From Bdellovibrionales bacterium (GTDB lineage Bacteria > Bdellovibrionota > Bacteriovoracia > Bacteriovoracales > Bacteriovoracaceae), in the NCBI GenBank assembly GCA_018646675.1, contig JABGUH010000046.1:1-64000 (forward strand): DNA of 64,000 nucleotides, read 5' to 3'. The notes under the pieces are model-generated. The model had not been told where the DNA came from and did no database searches. It saw only the letters and a list, made by a program, of their open reading frames with translations. Shown here in pieces: positions 35,685-43,857 of this stretch. The position numbers and the translations under genes were made by a program. Position 1 is the stretch's first letter. The number at the start of each line of letters is the position of its first letter.

Positions 35685-36935
35685 TTAGAACATGATACGA
35701 AAATCGAGGTCTAAGCGCAGATAACGAGGAGTATTTTTACCCGCTACCACCTGCTGAGCACTGAACATCGTGGTAAATGGCATAATAAACTTTCTCTGCA
35801 TAAAGGCGTTAATTGAAGATAGCTCTAAGGAGAGCTTTACTGAGTGACTGGAGATCTCTGACTCCTGCTGATGATAAAGGTTGACTTGCTCATTCGATGA
35901 TAGATATTCAGATGCTAAGTAGTGACGATAAAGATACTCTGGAGAGATTTTAACCCAATCTCCTAGCTGAAAACCGGCCAGCAACGAGTAGTCAATCTGT
36001 GCTCCCGGTTTGATCTCTAGGCTCTCCTGCTCAGCGGTTAACAGAGTATCGCCACTCTCCACCATCCGCAGAGTTGCATGGTGAGAGAAGTGATGAGTGT
36101 AACGAACAAAGGAGTCGATATTTATCCAATGATTAACGATACTTCCGCCACCGAACTCCCCAAAAGCTGAAGGGTGGCCCGAACCAAAGGCAATATCCTG
36201 TAGAAGACTACTGTCATCCTCTCGGCCAGTAGGAATTGAGACGCCCCAACTGGTGGCCATCCCTCCATCACTCCAATCGGTCATTCGGTATAAAGCGGTA
36301 ACTTCTACATCCCCAATACCCTCTGCCCTCCAACTTCCTAAGGGGCGATAGCCATAGTGGTTAACTAGTAATGACTGAAAACTCTCCAAGTTGAAGTCTA
36401 AAAAGAGGTCACTATCTAACATTACACCAGAGATCTTGGCACTATCCTCCTTAACAGCTCGATCCACTGCTAAGGCGTTACCCCGGTTTAGCTGCTCAAC
36501 TTGTAAATTGACTGTCGCGCGGTAGTAGGGAACGGTGGTGTAGATTGTAAGCCGATCGCTTAAACCGTAGGCAAAAGCAACGGCAGTAACATCTACATCG
36601 GTATTGGCCGATAGACTCCAACGACCAGCAGAAAAGCTACTATAAAGATCGGGATAGGAGCTCTTCAGCTGATCAAAGTAGTAGTCTGACAGCTCCTCAA
36701 CATTTTCAAAAGTTGCGGCGTTCAACTCCATTTCGGGACGCCCGTACTCACCAATGCTTCCCTGCCCATTATAATATGAGTCAACACCACGAACAGCAAC
36801 TTGGTGGATGGCGACTAAACGACGTCCCTTGGGAAGAGTATCATAGTAGTTACCCCATACTGCCCGTGGAAAGATTGTTGTAACAATCAGGGCAATAACC
36901 AAGCGGGTAATTAGTAGTTGCTTCAAATTTGTCAC
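35685..36935 (-). CDS. Outer-membrane beta-barrel protein
   Basis: Signal peptide (1-28, ending 'AVWG') and then alternating polar/aromatic strands to a C-terminal Phe ('RLDLDFRIMF'), the usual signature for BamA-dependent barrel insertion. Phrases such as 'AFAYGLSDRLTIYTTVPYY' and 'IGDVEVTALYRM' recall the MetA-pathway/phenol-degradation type outer-membrane proteins. 416 residues suggest about 14-16 strands. The start is GTG with AGGTAA close before it. The substrate is unknown. Confidence 0.78.
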   Translation of the reverse strand: MTNLKQLLITRLVIALIVTTIFPRAVWGNYYDTLPKGRRLVAIHQVAVRGVDSYYNGQGSIGEYGRPEMELNAATFENVEELSDYYFDQLKSSYPDLYSSFSAGRWSLSANTDVDVTAVAFAYGLSDRLTIYTTVPYYRATVNLQVEQLNRGNALAVDRAVKEDSAKISGVMLDSDLFLDFNLESFQSLLVNHYGYRPLGSWRAEGIGDVEVTALYRMTDWSDGGMATSWGVSIPTGREDDSSLLQDIAFGSGHPSAFGEFGGGSIVNHWINIDSFVRYTHHFSHHATLRMVESGDTLLTAEQESLEIKPGAQIDYSLLAGFQLGDWVKISPEYLYRHYLASEYLSSNEQVNLYHQQESEISSHSVKLSLELSSINAFMQRKFIMPFTTMFSAQQVVAGKNTPRYLRLDLDFRIMF

Positions 36936-37029
36936 TTACCTGTACTCCCCTGCAATCTAGGTGATCTCAAACTAATAATGGCCAAACTAAGCCGCCATTA
37001 TGACCCAATGCGACAAAAATAGTAATATG

Positions 37030-37050
37030 TTTTTACGCATGGTGTAAAAA
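37030..37050. promoter_or_regulatory. Inverted repeat in divergent intergenic region
   Basis: TTTTTAC (37030-37036) and GTAAAAA (37044-37050) form a 7-bp inverted repeat with a 7-bp spacer, between the divergent barrel gene and the lipoprotein gene at 37163. The 21-bp span suits a dimeric regulator. The arms are AT-rich, so chance is possible. Confidence 0.35.
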
Positions 37051-37162
37051 ATGCAGTGCCGTCAAAATATAGGCTGTTTTGTGTTAGAGTGCGGTGCTAC
37101 GTAAAAGCTTATGGATCTAGCTTTGGACACCACTAGAACTAACCTCAGGGGAGTATAACAAT

Positions 37163-38050
37163 TTGAAAACACGTTATTCTACTGCACTTGCCACTGTTGT
37201 CCCAACTATCATTACACTCCCTGTAATCCTAATGTTACTGATCATTGGAGTGACCATTAGCTGTACCGCCCATGAAGAGATAAGTGAGATAGAAGGAGCG
37301 AACACCTCACTTGCAATGATCCAACAGGAGCGAATTGCCGAGAAATCTTCAAACGCCCAACTCAGCCCTGCAATAGAAAAGGGAGATCGGCCCTCGGTCT
37401 ATATTGATCCGATGTATGAAGAGTTTAAAAAAGAGAGGGGCGTATATTATGTAACCGGCCGATACTACTTAGATAGTATCGAGGTAGATCAGACTATTGA
37501 TGCTCCACCAATTATCGATGATATCGGTGCCCTACTGGCCAACATATTAATCAAGATTGGGGGGAATATTGAACTAGATATGGATCCACTACCAGTTGAT
37601 CTATCTGATATCGATTTTGATGTAGTAAAAGATATCCGCGTAAAAAGAATTTTTGTTAATATTAAAGATAATCCATCAGGTAAGGCCAATCTGAAGTTTT
37701 TAAAACAGATCAGTCTGATGCTTGACCATAACGGTGATCGTGATAAAGAGATAACTGACCATAGTCAGAATAATTATCACAGTGACTTAACTGGTAATCA
37801 GAAGGCTTCTCACCAGAAGATTGTCCTCGTTAATTTTAATAAAAAAAAGGATCTTCACAATAAGAATAGTGAGGCATGTGACTGGCAGTGTATCGATTTT
37901 GAAGTAACAAATGCCAATTTAATCAATCTAATCAAAAATAAAAGTGAGATCTACGTTCGACCGAAAGTTAAAATTGGATCGATCTCCAAGAAGTCATTTG
38001 TCCTTGGAGGTTATGTCGAGTTCTCCATTGGACTAAAGCTAGACCTATAA
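37163..38050 (+). CDS. Lipoprotein of unknown function
   Basis: A 295-residue lipoprotein: long signal region ending in 'TISC' (C34). The mature protein is mixed alpha/beta, with 'FVNIKDNPSGKANLKFLKQISLML' and a closing 'VKIGSISKKSFVLGGYVEFSIGLKLDL' strand pair. Start TTG, with AGGGGAG nine bases upstream. No family recognised. It is followed after about 120 bp by another plus-strand lipoprotein gene. Confidence 0.75.
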   Translation: MKTRYSTALATVVPTIITLPVILMLLIIGVTISCTAHEEISEIEGANTSLAMIQQERIAEKSSNAQLSPAIEKGDRPSVYIDPMYEEFKKERGVYYVTGRYYLDSIEVDQTIDAPPIIDDIGALLANILIKIGGNIELDMDPLPVDLSDIDFDVVKDIRVKRIFVNIKDNPSGKANLKFLKQISLMLDHNGDRDKEITDHSQNNYHSDLTGNQKASHQKIVLVNFNKKKDLHNKNSEACDWQCIDFEVTNANLINLIKNKSEIYVRPKVKIGSISKKSFVLGGYVEFSIGLKLDL

Positions 38051-38171
38051 GTTGAATAGTTAGCTCAAGTTCTCCTCTCCATAACAAATATGTAAAGTGC
38101 ATGACTAATGGCCTCCCCAACTGTTACAATTTCGGCTTCAATTGTTAGACATCTACATAAGGAGTACATCG

Positions 38172-38645
38172 ATGTACCTCAAATTTACTAGTATAATTGC
38201 CCTAGTAGCTCTCATCTCCCTGGCCGGCTGTTCAACTAAAACCATCCATAAGAGTAAGGATAGCTCAGCACTAAATGTCTCTCTCGAAAGTAAACTTACT
38301 GCTGATATACGAGTTGATTTAAAGAAAAAGCTAAAAGGGAGCGCTACCGAAAGTGTGCTTTTCGGTTTTTTTCAGCTGGAAGGATCTAATAAGTATCTAG
38401 ATGGTGTAACGTTTGGCAGTGATGAGTCTTCACTCTTTTCCTCGATTTTCGGCGAAGGAGCTGCAGGTAAGGCAAAAGCCGCTGCCGCCTACAATGCCCT
38501 TAAAAAAGCACCGGGAGTAGACGTCATTATCTCACCTCAATATGTGCTGCAGGAAAAATCTCAATTTCTTGGTGCCTATAAGAAGATCAGGGTAGTTGTC
38601 ACAGGTTATGCTGGGTACATCAAAAGAATTAAGACAAAAAGATAG
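38172..38645 (+). CDS. Small lipoprotein of unknown function
   Basis: 157 residues from ATG 38172, which has AAGGAG seven bases upstream; an in-frame start 30 bp earlier has none. Lipobox 'LAGC' (C20). The mature domain contains an Ala-rich helix 'GAAGKAKAAAAYNALKKA' followed by 'VDVIISPQYVLQEKSQFLG..KKIRVVVTGYAGYIK', a pattern seen in small lipoproteins that sense or bind at the outer membrane (TRL-like), but assignment is uncertain. Confidence 0.78.
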   Translation: MYLKFTSIIALVALISLAGCSTKTIHKSKDSSALNVSLESKLTADIRVDLKKKLKGSATESVLFGFFQLEGSNKYLDGVTFGSDESSLFSSIFGEGAAGKAKAAAAYNALKKAPGVDVIISPQYVLQEKSQFLGAYKKIRVVVTGYAGYIKRIKTKR

Positions 38646-38676
38646 AGTCAATCTTTGAACATATTGAAGTAGTTTC

Positions 38677-39483
38677 TTACGGAGCCAACTGTAGTGCTGG
38701 AAGCCTTAAGTTGTGATGAAAACCTAAATATCGATAGATTATCTCTAAAACGGGCAAGGCGACCCGATTTTGTTTCCACTGGTCAATATCACTATAACTG
38801 GTAGATGCTACACCTTTTAGAGAGCTCCAGATATCGTGGCCCCACTCACTATAAGACTCTACCTGACATGAATGGCATACAAATCCCCCCTGCTCAACTC
38901 TAAAATCTACTCCTCCCTTAACCTCTCCCAACAGGGAGTTGCACTCAAGACAGTGTTCAACATCGGGGTAGATACCAGTGTAGTGAATCAGTTTAACCAG
39001 AAAAAAAAGCAGATGTTTCTCAGCCAGTAACTCTGCCTCCATATTTGAACACACTCTCTCTAACTGAAAAAGAGCATTACTTAAAACGGTAAAAATACCT
39101 ACCTGCTCCTGATCATCATCAGCATTGGGATCATTCAAATTCTCCTCAACTGACAGACGCTTGGCCAAATCTAGATAGATGATCAATAGATAGTATGCCC
39201 GATGATTATGTCGCAACTTTTGATGTATCCAGACAGGACTCCACTCGCGAGCCGTTACCAAGTGGTTAGTACCAGATGAGGTATTGCGTTTTGACTGCGC
39301 CAACTCCATCTTCAACATATACCCGAGATCCAATAGACCGGCCCGGTGCTTCTTTCCTCCTCCCTGCCCACCATAACAGAGAATTGAGATACGCTTACCA
39401 CCTCGTAGCAACAGATTGATAATCAAGTCACGCTCTTTTAGTGCCACTTTGGAGACTAAAAGACCCTCTATTTTTGTTTGAAT
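38677..39483 (-). CDS. recO: DNA repair protein RecO, apparent ATT start
   Basis: RecO anneals ssDNA and loads RecA with RecR. Residues 'GLLVSKVALKERDLIINLLL' match the first OB-fold strands of the family, and a zinc-finger set 'CLECN..LCHSC'-like (Cys in 'HCLECNSLL' and 'FVCHSCQ') follows. The first standard start (GTG 39447) would cut off the first strand. The frame continues upstream with 'IQTKIEGLLVSK' and contains no ATG, GTG or TTG before its stop at 39523. An ATT at 39483 has AGGTGA four to five bases upstream, so an ATT start giving 268 residues is proposed. The identity of the protein is firmer than its start. Confidence 0.8.
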   Translation of the reverse strand: MQTKIEGLLVSKVALKERDLIINLLLRGGKRISILCYGGQGGGKKHRAGLLDLGYMLKMELAQSKRNTSSGTNHLVTAREWSPVWIHQKLRHNHRAYYLLIIYLDLAKRLSVEENLNDPNADDDQEQVGIFTVLSNALFQLERVCSNMEAELLAEKHLLFFLVKLIHYTGIYPDVEHCLECNSLLGEVKGGVDFRVEQGGFVCHSCQVESYSEWGHDIWSSLKGVASTSYSDIDQWKQNRVALPVLEIIYRYLGFHHNLRLPALQLAP

Positions 39484-39508
39484 AATTTCACCTGGTTCGC
39501 AGTTTATA

Positions 39509-41002
39509 CTACTTAAATAGAGTTATCCCAAAAAATGGAGGAGTGACCACCGCCTCTGAGCGAAGCGAGACTCCATCAAACTCTATCTTCGGTTTTTTAA
39601 AAGTTGCCAAGATAGGAAGAGAGTCATCCATTGATAAAAGCTCCTTTAAAATATCTCCGAAAAGCTGATGATTAACATCTGGTCTACCAATAGGGAAGCT
39701 TCGTTCCCATCCCCCACGAACCATTACATCCCTAGTTGTGGCCACCTGTAATTTGATCTCCCCACCTTGATCGACAAAAGATAGCTCTGGAGTCAGATCA
39801 ATTAAAAAATGGTAGTATGGTTGCCACTCATCCTCATACCAAACCATCAACAGTAGCTCAATGGTCGGTAACTTTAGAAACAACCCCGACTGATCAATTC
39901 CTAACTGGGGAGAGGAGAGAAGACGATAGTGGGCCTGTAAGGATCGCTGGCCACCATCAAGATTCATCAGATCTGGAATTAACTCACTCAAGGCATCCGC
40001 ATCAAAGAAGGCATCTATATCCAAATTTCCTCGACCGGTTAACTGTCGAAACTCTCCTCTAACCGGAATTGCCAACTGTACCAATGCATTGATTAACGAT
40101 GGATTAATACCAATAAATCCCCAGCGAGATGGATCACTAGTCAAATTATCATTGAAAAATTCATCTTTTAGAGTTGTAAGGTTAAAAGTAGAGGAGGCAG
40201 CGGGTAGACCGGCTGCAAACTGCACCATCATTCCTTGCTCACTTAGCCTTAACCGCTCAAGAGCCAGCTGGGCGACAGCTGAGTTGTCCAAGATATCGCC
40301 CAAACTTCCTAGCTTAAATTCATGGGCCACCTGTAGCTTACGACTCAACCGCTCTGCCATCTTAGTCGCTGCTTGGCGTAGTCTCTGACGAACCAGCTGC
40401 TGAACTTTTGCTCGCTGCTTAACCAGTAGTTTGCGAACTTTGCGCTTGATGATTCCTCCCAACACGCCAGAGCATGAAGAGGGGCCAACTACCTCAAATT
40501 GTGATTCCGGAATGGTAAAGTCAACACTCGCCACATTAAGAAGAGTCTTATCCGCTGCCACATTGGGGGTAAAAACCACTCGGCCAGGCAATACCGCCTG
40601 ATTTGCAATATAAATGTCGATATTGCGACAGGTAGTCTTTAAAAATTTCTTTTTGGCCTTAAGCTCAGAGACATGTAGATGTACATCGCTAATCCGTACT
40701 TTCAGCTCCAATAGGTTGTCACCAGTTTTAATATTGAGCTCTCGAAATTTAGTGGAGAAGTAGTTGCCATTTATCTCATACTTTATTCCACCGTCAGATT
40801 CACCACGCTCATCGGGAATTTTCTGCTGAAAGATATCCTGCAAAGAGCGCTCATGCACCTCTCGTCCCAACTGATCAAAAAACGGTGTATTTAGCTCCAG
40901 TTGAATAACATTTGACAAAGAGGTGGTGGTGGCAGGAGTGGCCCCAACCCCAAAGGAAGTAGCAGTAATAATTATGGTAAGTAGTAGAGTAAAAAATGGC
41001 AT
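39509..41002 (-). CDS. Exported protein of unknown function, 497 residues
   Basis: ATG 41002 is chosen over an in-frame start 15 codons upstream because AGGAG lies five bases before it, and it yields a clean signal peptide ('LLLTIIITATSFGVGA'). The mature protein has beta-rich segments around a basic helical stretch (about 195-235, 'KRKVRKLLVKQRAKVQQLV'). Two Cys pairs are possible. The alternation and length recall lipid-binding TULIP-type proteins, but I cannot support that family firmly. The gene directly precedes recO, whose reading frame overlaps its 3' end. Confidence 0.72.
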   Translation of the reverse strand: MPFFTLLLTIIITATSFGVGATPATTTSLSNVIQLELNTPFFDQLGREVHERSLQDIFQQKIPDERGESDGGIKYEINGNYFSTKFRELNIKTGDNLLELKVRISDVHLHVSELKAKKKFLKTTCRNIDIYIANQAVLPGRVVFTPNVAADKTLLNVASVDFTIPESQFEVVGPSSCSGVLGGIIKRKVRKLLVKQRAKVQQLVRQRLRQAATKMAERLSRKLQVAHEFKLGSLGDILDNSAVAQLALERLRLSEQGMMVQFAAGLPAASSTFNLTTLKDEFFNDNLTSDPSRWGFIGINPSLINALVQLAIPVRGEFRQLTGRGNLDIDAFFDADALSELIPDLMNLDGGQRSLQAHYRLLSSPQLGIDQSGLFLKLPTIELLLMVWYEDEWQPYYHFLIDLTPELSFVDQGGEIKLQVATTRDVMVRGGWERSFPIGRPDVNHQLFGDILKELLSMDDSLPILATFKKPKIEFDGVSLRSEAVVTPPFFGITLFK

Positions 41003-41113
41003 ATAAACTCCTGAAAAAACGTAAAATAGATAGCTCCTAACTAGCACCTAGACAACAGAAGGTCTACCCTAGTGGGAAGAGTTGTAAAAAATGGTGAGTA
41101 TTGGACAGAGAGG

Positions 41114-42148
41114 TCAGTCAACCTCAAATTTGGGAGGAGTCATCATAAGCTGGGTAATAACATCCTGGGGAGAGTGTCCATGATAGAGAACCGAGTAGAC
41201 CCCATTAAAAATACGAGCATTTATATCATAACGCTCAGTCAATCGGTGGGCCGCTAAAGCAGTTTTATACCCCTCAACGACACTACGCTCACCGCTGATA
41301 ATCTCCTTTGCACTGCGACCTTTTGCTATCTCCATACCAAACTGCTTGTTACGACTGAGCCCACCAGTTGTCGTTAGAATCAGGTCACCCATGCCACTTA
41401 GACCATAAAAGGTCTCAGGACGTGCATTGAAGACATGACCAAAACGTAACATCTCAGTAATTCCACGAGTAATCATCGCTGCCCGCGTATTGTGATTAAA
41501 TCCCAGCCCCTCAATCACTCCTCCACCAATCGCTAAAATATTCTTTAGTGCGCCTCCCAGTAGGGTTCCCTTAATATCATAACCGGCAAATGTTTTAAAA
41601 TAGGGAGTCTTCATCATGATTGAAACTTGCTCTAACACCTGCTTCGACCTACCGGCGAGGGAGACCAAGGTGATCTGTTGATCTACAATCTCCTTGGCAA
41701 AAGATGGGCCGGAGAGAAAAGTTAGCTGATCTCGAAAATCAGTAAATTGATGCAAAAAGAGATCATCGGGTAACTCCAGTGTTTCAGCATCTATCCCTTT
41801 GGAAAGTGAGACTAAAGGTACCCCATCTTTGAGATATCTCTCTAAACGATCATGATTCTCTGCCAAGTAGCTACGTAGAGGAGAGGTGGGGACACCTGAT
41901 ACCAACAGATCAATTTTAGGTGCCAGCTCATCCATTTCATCCCAAGTAAGAGCTGGAACAATATTTTTGCTCAAAGTTTGACCTGGCAAGTAGAGCTGAT
42001 TTACCCCATTTTTTAAATCCTGATAAACATCTTGGGAGCGTACCTTTAAAACTACCTGTTTGAAATTATGACTTAAAACGGATGCGATTGAGGTACCAAA
42101 TGATCCGGCCCCAACTACTAGTGCAACATTGTGTGAACAACCCTTCAT
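41114..42148 (-). CDS. gpsA: NAD(P)-dependent glycerol-3-phosphate dehydrogenase
   Basis: Reduces dihydroxyacetone phosphate to sn-glycerol 3-phosphate for phospholipid synthesis. The Rossmann motif is 'VVGAGSFGTSIASVL' (about 11-25), with 'LSKGID' and the catalytic-Lys segment 'GALKNILAIGGGVIEGLGFNHNTRAAMITRG', and 'LSGMGDLILTTTGGLSRN' in the substrate domain. 344 residues, normal. It is last in the kdsB-pyrG-kdsA-kdsC-DUF493 run, 74 bp after DUF493, so it may have its own promoter. Confidence 0.96.
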   Translation of the reverse strand: MKGCSHNVALVVGAGSFGTSIASVLSHNFKQVVLKVRSQDVYQDLKNGVNQLYLPGQTLSKNIVPALTWDEMDELAPKIDLLVSGVPTSPLRSYLAENHDRLERYLKDGVPLVSLSKGIDAETLELPDDLFLHQFTDFRDQLTFLSGPSFAKEIVDQQITLVSLAGRSKQVLEQVSIMMKTPYFKTFAGYDIKGTLLGGALKNILAIGGGVIEGLGFNHNTRAAMITRGITEMLRFGHVFNARPETFYGLSGMGDLILTTTGGLSRNKQFGMEIAKGRSAKEIISGERSVVEGYKTALAAHRLTERYDINARIFNGVYSVLYHGHSPQDVITQLMMTPPKFEVD

Positions 42149-42222
42149 TACCTACCTGCCAGCTAATTTTTAATTAAGAGTAAAATATAAAATTATTAGT
42201 CAAAATAGAGTTCACCCCTAGC

Positions 42223-42483
42223 CTATAGAGGGACTATGCCACTGATATCTTTCATCTTCTCATAAATGGCAATAACCTCAGTAGAGGATTGCATGTTTAG
42301 GGAGACTCCAATACTAATAAACTTACCACTAGTAGACTCTTTACGCTCAACCTCTTTAACTGCTCCCAGACGATCCAAAACTTCTTTCACCTGGGTCACC
42401 GGAACGATAAATGTAAAACGGTAGTCACAGGGCCAAGAGTGCTGCTGATCTAGAAGAGCTTGAAACTGCTTAATATCATGCAT
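42223..42483 (-). CDS. DUF493/YbeD-family protein
   Basis: An 86-residue cytoplasmic protein with the ferredoxin-like pattern of the YbeD/DUF493 family: 'FTFIVPVTQVKEVLDRLG' and 'ISIGVSLNMQSSTEVIAIYEKMK..SGIVPL'. The ending 'L.....VPLL'-like motif is characteristic. Its function is not known. The start is 2 bp after the kdsC stop, so the two are co-translated. Confidence 0.82.
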   Translation of the reverse strand: MHDIKQFQALLDQQHSWPCDYRFTFIVPVTQVKEVLDRLGAVKEVERKESTSGKFISIGVSLNMQSSTEVIAIYEKMKDISGIVPL

Positions 42484-42485
42484 AG

Positions 42486-43037
42486 CTACATATCACCAAA
42501 GTCGGGAATATCTGGGACAATTCCCTGAACATAACGAAGGAGATCAATAACCTCCCGTACTGCTCCCTCACCTGCCGAGCAGTGAGTTACATAGTCCACA
42601 GCCTCCTGGATCTCATGACTGGAGTTAGGAACAGTGGCAGAAAAACCGGCCCGCCTTAATAGTGGCAAATCAAAAAATTCATCGCCAATATAGAGAATCT
42701 CTGAATCGCTATAACCATCATCTAAGACTTTTTGATACGCTTGACGTTTATCTTCATTTCCTAAGAATGAGTAGTCCAACCGCAAATAGTCCGATCTTTT
42801 AATCACTCCGATACTATCTCCACCAGAGATAAACCCAACTTTTAGCCCCGCCATGGCCAACATTTTAAAACCGTAGCCATCTTTAGCATGAAATGAACGA
42901 TTAAAGCCTACCTCATTGCCAAAATAGCTTATTTTACCGTCAGTTAGAACACCATCGACATCCACCAAAAATACTTTGATCAAAGCGAGCTTCTCTTTAA
43001 ACTGTTGGGCAATATGGCGATAATCAATCTGATCCAT
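42486..43037 (-). CDS. kdsC: 3-deoxy-D-manno-octulosonate 8-phosphate phosphatase
   Basis: A HAD-type phosphatase that releases Kdo from Kdo 8-phosphate. Motif I is 'VDVDGVLTDGKI' (both catalytic Asp present), motif II 'FISGGDS', motif III/IV 'GDEFFDLPLLRRAGFS'. Length 183 from ATG 43037; a TTG three codons upstream is the alternative. It follows kdsA by 25 bp. The family also contains N-acylneuraminate phosphatases, but the kdsA and kdsB neighbours settle the role. Confidence 0.95.
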   Translation of the reverse strand: MDQIDYRHIAQQFKEKLALIKVFLVDVDGVLTDGKISYFGNEVGFNRSFHAKDGYGFKMLAMAGLKVGFISGGDSIGVIKRSDYLRLDYSFLGNEDKRQAYQKVLDDGYSDSEILYIGDEFFDLPLLRRAGFSATVPNSSHEIQEAVDYVTHCSAGEGAVREVIDLLRYVQGIVPDIPDFGDM

Positions 43038-43062
43038 AAATAACAATCAACCGTAACAACTC

Positions 43063-43857
43063 TTAGGTTGCCTGAAAAATTTGTAACAACCCTTTAATCA
43101 TATCTCTTAGTTGAGTTACTGGCAAACAGGTTGTGGAGTCAGAAAGTGCCTGTTGAGGGTGGCGATGAACCTCAATAAAAATACCATCAGCTCCAGCGGC
43201 GATCGCTGCACGGGCCAATACTTCCACCTGCTCCGGCTTCCCCCCAGTAATATCTCCGGCCCCACCTGGTCGTTGAACTGAATGAGTGGCATCATAGATG
43301 GCCCGAACTCCCATCTGCTGGATGATCATAAAAGATGACATATCTACTATGAGATTATTATATCCAAAACTTGACCCTCGCTCTGTGATAACAATCTGCT
43401 CTTGAGGAAGATATTTCATCGCTTTATTCACAATGTGAACAACCTCTGGGGGACTTAAAAACTGCCCTTTTTTAACTTTTAATATCCGACCATTTTCCTT
43501 ACAGGCTTTTGCTCCGGCGACAATCATATCAGTTTGGCGACACAAAAATGCGGGAATCTGTAAAACATCAACCACTTTTGCAACACTGTCTGCCTGCTCT
43601 GGGGCATGAAAGTCTGTCACCAGGGGAAGTCCATACTGCTCTTTTACCTTGGCCAGAATTTTAAGCCCCTTCTCTATCCCCAATCCTCTAAAGGAGTTTA
43701 GGGATGATCGGTTAGCTTTATCGAAGCTGCCCTTAAAGTAGAGATTGATCTGGTTATCAAAATCAGATAAATCTCTTTTAATGGCTCCGGCCAGATCTAG
43801 GGCCATCTCTTCACTCTCAAGCACACATGGCCCAATATAGCACTCTAACTTTCTCAT
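43063..43857 (-). CDS. kdsA: Kdo 8-phosphate synthase
   Basis: Condenses phosphoenolpyruvate with arabinose 5-phosphate. Visible motifs: 'YIGPCVLES' (near 7-15), 'FDKANRSSLNSFRG' (about 45-58), 'LVTDFHAPEQ', 'LKVKKGQFLSP', 'DATHSVQRPGG'. The Asn in 'KANRSS' and the Cys in 'GPC' (C11) bear on whether it is a metal-dependent form. 264 residues, slightly short at the N-terminus. The start overlaps the pyrG stop by four bases (ATGA). Confidence 0.96.
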   Translation of the reverse strand: MRKLECYIGPCVLESEEMALDLAGAIKRDLSDFDNQINLYFKGSFDKANRSSLNSFRGLGIEKGLKILAKVKEQYGLPLVTDFHAPEQADSVAKVVDVLQIPAFLCRQTDMIVAGAKACKENGRILKVKKGQFLSPPEVVHIVNKAMKYLPQEQIVITERGSSFGYNNLIVDMSSFMIIQQMGVRAIYDATHSVQRPGGAGDITGGKPEQVEVLARAAIAAGADGIFIEVHRHPQQALSDSTTCLPVTQLRDMIKGLLQIFQAT

